Origin: an uncultured Rhodospirillales bacterium
GTDB taxonomy: Bacteria > Pseudomonadota > Alphaproteobacteria > Acetobacterales > Acetobacteraceae
Direction of reading: 5' to 3'
Assembly (NCBI GenBank): GCA_903928045.1
Contig: CAIYPH010000804.1
Location: 1 to 11,123 of the forward strand
Length of the DNA stretch: 11,123 bases
Shown piece by piece: positions 1 through 6,002 of this stretch. The notes beneath the pieces are model-generated. The model made no database searches, was not told the origin of the DNA, and saw only the letters and a program-made list of their open reading frames with translations. Every line of letters begins with the position of its first letter. Position 1 is the first letter of the stretch. The translations under genes and the position numbers were made by a program.

Positions 1-1074
1 GATGCTGCCGGGGCCGCAGACGATGCTGGGGACGCCGTAGTCCTGGAAGAAGCTGGCTTCGGTGCCGTAGGCGACTTTTTCGACCGTTTTGTCGGCGAGG
101 AGGGACTGGGCGAGGCGATAGACGGCGGCTTCGGGGCAGGGGGCGAGGGCGGGGATGGCGTTGACGCGGGTGAATTCGATGCCGGCTTGCGGGTCGATCG
201 CGCGCATATGCGGGGTAAGTTCGTCGGCGAGGTTTTGCAGTTCGCGGATGATGCTGTCGGGGTCGAAGCCGGGGATGTAGCGGTAGTCGAAGAGGAATTC
301 GGCCAGCGCGGGGACGATGTTGGGGCCGTTGCCGCCGGAGATGAGGTTGGTGGAGATGGTGGTGAAGGGGACGTCGAAGCCCTCGGCGCGGGGGCCGTGG
401 TCGCGTTCGCGGGCGCCGATGGCCTGGATGCGGGCGATGATCGCGGCGGCGTATTCGATGGCGTTGACGGCGGTGTGGGTGAGGGAGGAATGGGCGGCGC
501 GGCCGGTGACGCGGGCCTGGTAGACGCGGCCGCCTTTATGGGCGGAGACCAGGCGCATCGAGGTGGGCTCGCCGATGATGGCACCGGAGGGGTGGACGCC
601 CCAGTTCGCCATGGCGGTGATGAGATGGGGGATGCCGAGGCAGCCGACCTCTTCGTCATAGGTGAGGGCGACGTGGATGGGCTCGCGGAGCGGTTTGGCG
701 AGGAAGTCGGGGACGTGGCCGAGGATGACGGCGTCGTAGCCCTTCATGTCGCAGGCGCCGCGGCCGTAGATGCGGCCATCGCGCTCGGTGGCGGTGAAGG
801 GGTCGGAGGTCCAGGCCTGGCCGTCGACGGGCACGACATCGACGTGGCCGGAGAGGACGATGCCGCCCTTTCCTTTAGAACTGGGGCCTTCGCCGAAGGT
901 GGCGAGCAGGTTGGCTTTGGTGCGGTCCCCGTTCCAGTCCATCCGCGTGGTGGCGCCGTGCGCCTCCATGTGTGCGCGGGCCCAGTCGATGCATTGGAGG
1001 TTGGAGTTGCGGCTTGTGGTGTCGAACCCGATCAGCGTTCGCAGGGCGGCGAGACTGCGCGGATCGGGTGACAT
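1..1074 (-). CDS. argE: ArgE-type M20 family deacylase (acetylornithine deacetylase-like), 3' end cut by window edge
   Basis: Read on the minus strand, 358 codons stay open from the ATG at 1074 to base 1. This is a zinc-dependent M20 peptidase-fold amidohydrolase that removes an acyl group from an N-acyl amino acid; in ArgE the reaction is N-acetylornithine to ornithine plus acetate, in the cytosol. Visible M20 motifs: SGHVDVVP with metal ligand His77 and Asp79, GRGACDMKG with bridging Asp109, YDEEVGC with the general base/metal pair Glu141-Glu142, and GEPTS with Glu169. Near the cut end, YGTEASFFQ and VCGPGSI are typical of the ArgE subfamily; the last metal histidine usually follows a few residues later, so only the final 25 or so residues are missing. 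There is no signal peptide. The start is fixed by AGGAG 8 nt upstream. It is second in an operon with the aminotransferase. Third positions are almost all C. Family certain; the exact substrate could be another N-acyl amino acid. Confidence 0.85.
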   Translation of the reverse strand, partial: MSPDPRSLAALRTLIGFDTTSRNSNLQCIDWARAHMEAHGATTRMDWNGDRTKANLLATFGEGPSSKGKGGIVLSGHVDVVPVDGQAWTSDPFTATERDGRIYGRGACDMKGYDAVILGHVPDFLAKPLREPIHVALTYDEEVGCLGIPHLITAMANWGVHPSGAIIGEPTSMRLVSAHKGGRVYQARVTGRAAHSSLTHTAVNAIEYAAAIIARIQAIGARERDHGPRAEGFDVPFTTISTNLISGGNGPNIVPALAEFLFDYRYIPGFDPDSIIRELQNLADELTPHMRAIDPQAGIEFTRVNAIPALAPCPEAAVYRLAQSLLADKTVEKVAYGTEASFFQDYGVPSIVCGPGSI

Positions 1075-1079
1075 GGCGG

Positions 1080-2243
1080 CTACTCCTGGTAGGTGGCGAC
1101 GAAGGCTTCGAGGCGGTTCATCGCCTCGGTGAGCATTTCCTGGCTCTTGGCGTAGCACAGCCGGATGTAGCGCTCGGAGCCTTTGCCGAAGGAGATGCCG
1201 GGGGCCATGCCGATCTTGGCCTCGACGACGGCGCGCTTGCAGAAGGTGAGGGTGTCGTTCACGCCATCGACGCTGAACATGGCGTAGAAGCTGCCCTCGT
1301 TGGGGATGTTGTGGACACGGGGCATGCGGGCGAGCCGGTCATTCACCAAGGTGCGGCCCTGGGCGCAGCGGGCGGTGAAGGATTGGGTGAAGGCCTCGCC
1401 CTGGCTGAGGGCGGCGATGGCGCCGTATTGGAGGAATTCCGGGGCGCCGGAGGTGTTGAACTGGATGAGTTTCTCGAAGGAGTCCTTGAGCCCCTCGGGA
1501 TAGACGATCCAGCCGAGCCGCCAGCCCGTCATCGCCCAGGCCTTGGAGAACGAGTTCACCACGAAGACCGGGTCATTCGGCTTGGCGATGTTGAGGAAGG
1601 AGAACGCGATCGGCCGGTCATACACCAGGCGGTGGTAGACCTCGTCGGACAGGATCGCGATGCCCTTCTCGCGGGCGAAGGCGAGCAGGCGCTCGGCCTC
1701 CTCCGGCGTGATCATCCAGCCGGTCGGGTTGCCGGGGGAGGCGAGGTAGATGACCTTGGTGTTGGCGTCGCAGGCGGCGAAGACCTTGTCCATGTCGAGC
1801 GACCAGCCGGCATTGCCCGGGGTCATCGCCACTTCGCGGGCCTCGGCGCCGCAGATCTGCATGGCGCGCATGATGTTGGGCCATGAGGGGGTGATGGCGA
1901 CGACGTTGTCGCCCGGCTTCACCGTCGCCTGGGCGATCAGCATCACCGCCGACATGCCGGAGGGCGTGAGCGCGATGCGGTGCTCGGGGATGTCGACGCT
2001 GTAGATCGACTTCAGATAGGCCGAAATGGCGTCCCGCATGGGGGTGATGCCGCGGTTCGGCGTATAGAAGGTCTTGCCGGCCTTCATCGCCTCGGCCGCG
2101 GCGTCGCAGATGAAGTCGGGGGTGGGGACGTCGGGCTCGCCGGCGAACATGGCGATCACCGAGGGATCGCCGTAGCCCATGCGCCAGACCTCGACGATCG
2201 GGCTGTCTTCAAGGACCTCGATGTCTTGGCGGACGAGACTCAT
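1080..2243 (-). CDS. PLP-dependent class I/II aminotransferase
   Basis: A 387-aa fold-type I aminotransferase, cytosolic, which transfers an amino group between an amino acid and a 2-oxo acid using pyridoxal phosphate. Visible features: GEPDVPTP near residue 35, YTPNRGI near 60 (small-domain and substrate-entry segments), GNPTG at 171-175, SDEVY with the cofactor-N1-binding Asp200, SFSKAWAMTGWRLGW with the Schiff-base Lys234, and RLCYA with Arg361, which normally binds the substrate carboxylate. Length is normal for the family (about 390). The frame extends 20 codons upstream to a TTG at 2303, but that extension is Pro/Ser-rich and lacks the family start; the ATG at 2243, with GGGGA 7 nt upstream, fits better. 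It is the first gene of an operon with the ArgE-like deacylase 5 bp downstream, suggesting that an amino acid released by the deacylase, or its precursor, is the substrate. Amino-acid specificity cannot be read from sequence. Confidence 0.9.
   Translation of the reverse strand: MSLVRQDIEVLEDSPIVEVWRMGYGDPSVIAMFAGEPDVPTPDFICDAAAEAMKAGKTFYTPNRGITPMRDAISAYLKSIYSVDIPEHRIALTPSGMSAVMLIAQATVKPGDNVVAITPSWPNIMRAMQICGAEAREVAMTPGNAGWSLDMDKVFAACDANTKVIYLASPGNPTGWMITPEEAERLLAFAREKGIAILSDEVYHRLVYDRPIAFSFLNIAKPNDPVFVVNSFSKAWAMTGWRLGWIVYPEGLKDSFEKLIQFNTSGAPEFLQYGAIAALSQGEAFTQSFTARCAQGRTLVNDRLARMPRVHNIPNEGSFYAMFSVDGVNDTLTFCKRAVVEAKIGMAPGISFGKGSERYIRLCYAKSQEMLTEAMNRLEAFVATYQE
1083..1087 (-). promoter_or_regulatory. 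Ribosome binding site of the ArgE-like gene, inside the upstream gene
   Basis: The minus strand reads AGGAG, then 8 nt, then the ATG at 1074. The site lies within the last codons of the aminotransferase, directly before its TAG stop (1080-1082). Translation of the two genes is therefore probably coupled. This also decides the start codon of the deacylase. Confidence 0.75.
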
Positions 2244-2348
2244 GGATGTTCCCCGGGGGCTGCTGTGGAGGGGGATGGAGCATGGCGGGGCGGTTCGGGT
2301 CAATCGCCGTGCGGGGTGGGAGGCGCGGAGCGGGGCGCATTAGTTTCG

Positions 2349-2362
2349 CAGAGTCGGCTCTG
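2349..2362. repeat. Short perfect hairpin in the divergent spacer
   Basis: CAGAG-TCGG-CTCTG forms a 5-bp perfect stem with a 4-base loop. It lies about 105 bp upstream of the aminotransferase ATG and has no T-run after it on either strand, so it is not an obvious terminator. It could be a protein site or a leader hairpin, or chance. Confidence 0.3.
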
Positions 2363-2372
2363 AGGCAGATGA

Positions 2373-2395
2373 TTTTGCAGCAATTTTTGCATTGC
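2373..2395. promoter_or_regulatory. AT-rich patch with repeated TTTTGCA, possible operator of the divergent pair
   Basis: In the 222-bp spacer between the aminotransferase (leftward) and the small secreted protein (rightward), TTTTGCA occurs at 2373-2379 and again at 2385-2391, a 12-bp period. GCAA-TTT-TTGC (2380-2390) is also an inverted repeat. This is the only clearly AT-rich stretch in the spacer and so the likeliest promoter or operator region. I recognise no specific regulator. The rest of the spacer (2244-2348 and 2396-2465) shows no further structure I can support. Confidence 0.3.
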
Positions 2396-2465
2396 GATGG
2401 ATTGACGCGGCAACGCGAGGGCATGGCAGGGTCGCCGCATCATGCTGCAACGAGGACCTGCCGGG

Positions 2466-2702
2466 ATGCCGATGCTGCCGCGCTTGGCGCTTTTCACCGC
2501 GATCTGCCTTGCGCCGTTGCGCGCCATGGCGGATGGCCCGCTGCCCGTCGTCAACCCCGCCGAGCCGCCGCCGCGGCCGCCTCTGGGCTGGGTGCAGGAG
2601 AGCCCGCGCGCCTGGCTGCGCACTGATGTGCCGAACACCGCGCTCGCCTGGCGCCGGGTGAACGCCAACCAATGGGCGCTGGTGGCGCCAGAGGGCGGCT
2701 GA
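2466..2702 (+). CDS. Small predicted secreted protein, function unknown (78 aa)
   Basis: I do not recognise a family. From the ATG at 2466 the protein has a classic Sec signal peptide: basic n-region (MPMLPR), hydrophobic core to about residue 18, and an AMA cleavage site after residue 22. This leaves a mature chain of about 56 residues starting DGPLP. The mature part has a proline-rich stretch (AEPPPRPPLGW) and four tryptophans. The start is set by GAGGA at 2452-2456, 9 nt upstream; an in-frame ATG at 2442 would put the hydrophobic segment deeper and has no good ribosome site. Codons have strong G/C third positions, which supports real coding. It is divergent from the aminotransferase and ends 2 bp before the stop of the convergent transporter, so the space is tightly used. 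Probably periplasmic. Confidence 0.6.
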   Translation: MPMLPRLALFTAICLAPLRAMADGPLPVVNPAEPPPRPPLGWVQESPRAWLRTDVPNTALAWRRVNANQWALVAPEGG

Positions 2703-2704
2703 AC

Positions 2705-3562
2705 TCACTCCCGCGGGGCTGCCGCCATCTCCAGCGCGACGGCCAGCAGCACGATCGCGCCGCCGATCAGTGTCGCCAGCGAGGGAAATTCGCCAAACGC
2801 CAGCCATACCCAGAACGGCGCCACCGGCAACTCCAGATTGGCGATCAGGGAGGCCCGCGTCGCGGATAACAGCCGGCTGCCGAGGGTGAGCAGGAGCAGG
2901 CCGAGGCCGAACTGGGTGATGCCGAACACGGCCAAGAGCAGGAACTCCGGCGCGGTGACCGCCATTGGCTGCGCCACCGGCCAAACCGCGGCCGCGCAGG
3001 CGAAAGCCGAGAGGCAGGAGGCGGGAAGCATCGAGATGCCGCGATGGCGGCGCAGGATCACCATCATCAGCGCCATCAGCCCGGTCATCACTAGCGCCAG
3101 GAGATTGCCCGCGATGTGGCCGGCCAAGACCGCCGCTTTGAACATCACCACCACGCCGAGCAGGGCCAGCAGGCTGGCCAGCAGCGTCATCCACCCCTCG
3201 CGCTGGCGCAGCCACAGCCAGGCGATGGCGGCGGCAACGAAGGGGGCGGTGGCGTAGATGATGGTGACGTCGGCCACCGTCGTCAGGAGCAGCGCGTTGA
3301 TGAAGCAGATGGTGGCGATGGTGGAGCAGGCGCCGGCCAGCAGCCCGGGCCGGCCGATGGCGCGGAAGGCGGCCAAGGTCGCGCCGCGGTGCTGCCACCC
3401 AATGAAGCCGGCGATGAACAGGCCGCCGAACAGGCCGCGCCAGAACAGCATGGTCCAGACATCGGTGTGCAAAAGCCGGGTGAACAGTCCGGCGGTGCTG
3501 AAGGCGAGCGCCGAGGCGAGGATCAGCAGCGGGCCGGCGATGGGGCGGGGGTCGAGAGGCAT
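2705..3562 (-). CDS. EamA/DMT-superfamily transporter (RhaT/YdcZ-like permease)
   Basis: A 285-aa inner-membrane protein with about ten predicted helices (roughly 10-30, 36-55, 73-93, 97-117, 125-143, 150-170, 177-196, 203-223, 235-255, 262-280). These fall into two EamA repeats (about 10-140 and 150-280), the normal layout and length of drug/metabolite transporters that export amino acids or other metabolites. Typical elements are FWRGLFGG in helix 2 of repeat 1, the TIIYATAPFVAAAIAWLWLR segment closing repeat 1, and ANLELPVAPFWVWLAFGE in repeat 2. The ATG at 3562 gives a normal N-terminus; the ribosome site is weak. It is transcribed away from a YafY-like regulator, and an inverted repeat in the spacer suggests that this regulator controls it. 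It ends 2 bp from the small secreted protein gene on the other strand. Substrate unknown. Confidence 0.88.
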   Translation of the reverse strand: MPLDPRPIAGPLLILASALAFSTAGLFTRLLHTDVWTMLFWRGLFGGLFIAGFIGWQHRGATLAAFRAIGRPGLLAGACSTIATICFINALLLTTVADVTIIYATAPFVAAAIAWLWLRQREGWMTLLASLLALLGVVVMFKAAVLAGHIAGNLLALVMTGLMALMMVILRRHRGISMLPASCLSAFACAAAVWPVAQPMAVTAPEFLLLAVFGITQFGLGLLLLTLGSRLLSATRASLIANLELPVAPFWVWLAFGEFPSLATLIGGAIVLLAVALEMAAAPRE

Positions 3563-3580
3563 GTGATCATCCGGGCGGTG

Positions 3581-3607
3581 TTGACCACAGACTAGCGGCG
3601 GTATCCT
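3581..3607 (+). promoter_or_regulatory. Possible promoter of the YafY-like regulator
   Basis: TTGACC (3581-3586) and TATCCT (3602-3607) resemble -35 and -10 boxes, with a short spacer of 15 bp. The inverted repeat at 3606-3623 overlaps the end of the -10, so a protein bound there would block this promoter. Spacing is suboptimal, so this is tentative. Confidence 0.35.
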
Positions 3608-3623
3608 GACAGCGTTATGTCAG
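3606..3623. promoter_or_regulatory. Perfect inverted repeat, likely operator of the YafY-like regulator
   Basis: CTGACA-N6-TGTCAG is a perfect 6+6 bp dyad with a 12-bp centre-to-centre distance, which suits a dimeric helix-turn-helix protein. It sits in the 85-bp spacer between the divergent transporter and regulator genes, 24 bp before the regulator ATG. Position and symmetry make autoregulation plus control of the transporter the simplest reading. This is inference; I know of no matching published site. Confidence 0.6.
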
Positions 3624-3647
3624 CAGTCATCGCCGTGGAGGACGAAA

Positions 3648-4337
3648 ATGCGTCGCGCCGACCGGTTATTCGACATCCTCCTGATGCTGCGCGCCGCGTC
3701 TGCGCCGCTGACCGCCGCCACATTGGCCGCCGCGCTCGAAGTGACGGCACGTACCATCTATCGCGACATCGCCACGCTCCAGGCGCGCCGGGTGCCGATC
3801 GAGGGGGCGGCTGGGATCGGCTATCTGTTGCGCCCTGGATTCACCCTGCCGCCGCTGATGTTCACGCTCGAGGAGACCGACGCCATCGCGGTCGGCATGC
3901 GCCTGGTGCGCCGGCTGCGCGATCCGGCGATGCAGGCCGCGGGGGAGAGCGTGCTCGCCAAGGTGGCGGCGGTGCTCCCGGCGTCGTTGCGCGATGGGGT
4001 CGCGGCACCGGCCATTTTTATCTCCGACGGTAGCACGGCAACGCCCGAGGGGCTCGATTTCGCCGAGCTGCGCCGCGCCATCCGCGAGAAGCGCAAGCTG
4101 CGCATTGCCTATGCGGATGCGGCGGGCCGCGCCAGTCAGCGCATCATCTGGCCGATTGCCCTCGCCTATTACGTGGACGCGACCGTGCTCGGTGCCTGGT
4201 GCGAGCTGCGCGGCGATTTTCGCCATTTCCGCGCCGAGCGCATCAGGGCGGCTGAGGTTCTCGACGAGACCTATCCCGGCGGCCCGGAGCTCATGGCGCG
4301 CTGGTTCGCCTTGCAGCGGGACGCCGCCGCGCTTTGA
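3648..4337 (+). CDS. YafY-like HTH/WYL-domain transcriptional regulator
   Basis: A 229-aa DNA-binding protein. Residues about 1-60 form a winged helix of the HTH_11 type (MRRADRLFDILLML at the start, recognition region VTARTIYRDIATLQ at 32-45, wing around GIGYLLRPGF). Residues about 135-205 form a WYL ligand-sensing domain, with the subfamily signature AWCELRGDFRHFRAERI at 183-199, very typical of YafY-type proteins; the eponymous W-Y-L motif itself is only partly kept (YYV at 174-176). WYL domains sense small molecules or nucleic acid and usually make these proteins local repressors or activators. The start is well set: GGAGGA at 3637-3642, 5 nt before the ATG. It is divergent from the DMT transporter, with a dyad operator candidate between them, and is followed 51 bp later by a solute-binding protein that may share its transcript. 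Confidence 0.9.
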   Translation: MRRADRLFDILLMLRAASAPLTAATLAAALEVTARTIYRDIATLQARRVPIEGAAGIGYLLRPGFTLPPLMFTLEETDAIAVGMRLVRRLRDPAMQAAGESVLAKVAAVLPASLRDGVAAPAIFISDGSTATPEGLDFAELRRAIREKRKLRIAYADAAGRASQRIIWPIALAYYVDATVLGAWCELRGDFRHFRAERIRAAEVLDETYPGGPELMARWFALQRDAAAL

Positions 4338-4388
4338 CTCGCGACGCCGCGCGGGACAATGATCCGCCGAGCAAAACGGGGGCAGGTC

Positions 4389-5960
4389 ATGGGCGGAAAA
4401 CTTGGTGCATCGGCATTTCTGGCCCTCGCGGCCGCCCTCGCGCTGCCGGCCCAGGCGGCCGACCTGCGGATGGCGCTGTCCTCCTCGCCAAGCGCGATGG
4501 ACCCGCATTTCCACAATCTCGGCGCCAACCTCAACGTCGCCGCCAACATGTTCGACACTCTGGTGCGCATGGACGCCGATAGCCGGCTGCAACCGGCGCT
4601 GGCGGCGAGTTGGAAGGTGATCGACCCGACCACCTGGGAGTTCAAACTCCGCGACGGCGTGCGCTTCCATGACGGGACGCCGCTCACCGCGGATGACGTG
4701 ATCTATTCGCTGGATCGCCCGGGAAAGCTGGTGAACTCCCCCGCCGGCTTCGCCATCTTCACCAAGGCGATCGCCACCAAGCAGGCGGTCGACGCCAGCA
4801 CCATCCGCATCACCACCGCAGGCCCCTATCCGCTGCTGCTGTCCGACCTCAGCACCATCTACATCCTGAGCCGCAAGGCCGCCGAGGGCGTGGCGACCGA
4901 GGATTTCGCCAAGGGCACCGGCATGATCGGCACCGGCCCCTACCGCTTCACCTCGTTCCTGAGGGATGACCGGGTGGAACTCGCCGCCAACCCCGCGCCA
5001 TGGGGCGACAAACCCGGCTGGGACAAGGTGACGATGCGCTTCATCCCCAACAATACGGCCCGCCTCGCAGGGTTGCTGGCTGGCGACGTCGATGGCATCG
5101 AGGGCGTACCGGCGGCGGATCTTTCGGCGGTGAAGGCCAATCCCAAGCTGGTGTTTGGGCAGAAGGTCTCGGCAAGGCTGGTCTATTTCTACGTCGATGG
5201 CGGCCGCGCCGAGACCCCGCAGGTGACGGCGAAGGACGGCTCCAAGCTCGCCAAGAATCCGTTGGCCGACCAGCGCGTGCGCCAGGCGATGTCGCTCGCC
5301 ATCAATCGGGAGGCGATCACCGAGCGGGTGATGGCCGGGCTCGGCTACCCCACCGGCAACCTCGTGCCGGAATCGCTGTTCGGCTACGACCCGACCCTGA
5401 AAGTTCCGGCGTTTGACCCCGAGGCGGCCAAGAAGCTGCTCGCGGAGGCCGGCTACCCCGATGGTTTCGCCATCACCATCCACGGCCCCAATGACCGGCT
5501 GGTGAATGACGCGCAGATCGTCCAGGCGGTCGGCCAGATGCTCAGCCGCATCGGCATCGCCACCAAGGTGGAGACGGCGCCGATGGCCTCCTATGCCGGG
5601 CGCGGCGCCAAGGGCGAGTTCTCCTTCGGGCTGATCGGCTTCGGCTCGCAGACCGGCGAATCGAGCGCCATCCTGCGCGCCATCATCGCCTGCGCCGACC
5701 CCAAGAGCGGCGGCGGGCTCTATAACTGGAGCTTCTACTGCAACCGTCAGGTCGATGATTACCTCGGCCGCGCCCTGCAAACCGTGGACGACACCGCACG
5801 GCGGGACCTGCTGCGCCAGGCCGCCAACCTGGCGGTGACCACGCAGGCGATCATCCCGCTGCATTTCCAGGCCACCACCTGGGCGGCACGCCAGGGGCTC
5901 GCCATCGTCCCGCGGACAGATGAGAGGACGTTTGCGGCGACGTTTCGGGTGGGGCAGTGA
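4389..5960 (+). CDS. Periplasmic solute-binding protein, ABC family 5 (peptide/opine/nickel type)
   Basis: A 523-aa SBP_bac_5 protein, the periplasmic receptor of an ABC importer of the DppA/OppA class. From the ATG at 4389 it has a clean signal peptide with cleavage after AQA (residue 23) and no lipobox cysteine, so the protein should be soluble in the periplasm. Family hallmarks: LQPALAASWKVID near 67, KLRDGVRFHDGTPLTADDV at 86-104, DQRVRQAMSLAINREAI at 294-310, and the FDPEAAKKLLAEAGYPDG segment near 342-359. Length is normal. An in-frame ATG at 4359 would add ten residues (MIRRAKRGQV); it lacks a ribosome site, whereas the ATG at 4389 has GGGGGCAGG just upstream. It follows the WYL regulator by 51 bp on the same strand. 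No permease or ATPase gene accompanies it, so it is an orphan receptor here. The ligand cannot be deduced. Confidence 0.9.
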   Translation: MGGKLGASAFLALAAALALPAQAADLRMALSSSPSAMDPHFHNLGANLNVAANMFDTLVRMDADSRLQPALAASWKVIDPTTWEFKLRDGVRFHDGTPLTADDVIYSLDRPGKLVNSPAGFAIFTKAIATKQAVDASTIRITTAGPYPLLLSDLSTIYILSRKAAEGVATEDFAKGTGMIGTGPYRFTSFLRDDRVELAANPAPWGDKPGWDKVTMRFIPNNTARLAGLLAGDVDGIEGVPAADLSAVKANPKLVFGQKVSARLVYFYVDGGRAETPQVTAKDGSKLAKNPLADQRVRQAMSLAINREAITERVMAGLGYPTGNLVPESLFGYDPTLKVPAFDPEAAKKLLAEAGYPDGFAITIHGPNDRLVNDAQIVQAVGQMLSRIGIATKVETAPMASYAGRGAKGEFSFGLIGFGSQTGESSAILRAIIACADPKSGGGLYNWSFYCNRQVDDYLGRALQTVDDTARRDLLRQAANLAVTTQAIIPLHFQATTWAARQGLAIVPRTDERTFAATFRVGQ

Positions 5961-5979
5961 AGAAAGCGGTTCTGTTTTG

Positions 5980-5999
5980 AAAAAAAGAAGTGCTTCCTT
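5980..5999 (-). terminator. Weak Rho-independent terminator candidate after the GT4 gene
   Basis: Just beyond the glycosyltransferase stop, the minus strand can fold AAGGAA-GCAC-TTCTTT (6-bp stem with one G-T pair), and the T-run continues through 5980. A competing imperfect palindrome, TTCTGTTTT-GA-AAAAAAGAA (5970-5989, one mismatch), overlaps it and could serve the rightward gene ending at 5960. Both stems are AT-rich and weak. The 42-bp convergent spacer makes a terminator expected here. Confidence 0.4.
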
Positions 6000-6002
6000 C
6001 CC

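Noticed and set aside
187..1886. Plus-strand open frames at 187-1071 and 972-1886
   Set aside because: They are antisense to the ArgE-like and aminotransferase genes, whose catalytic motifs are intact on the other strand; the plus-strand translations are repetitive Gly/Asp/Val/Ala.
3666..5864. Minus-strand open frame of 732 codons
   Set aside because: It is antisense to two well-supported genes (YafY-like regulator and solute-binding protein), spans their intergenic gap, and its translation is His/Arg/Gly/Ala-rich with no recognisable domain. Such frames arise from GC-rich codon bias.
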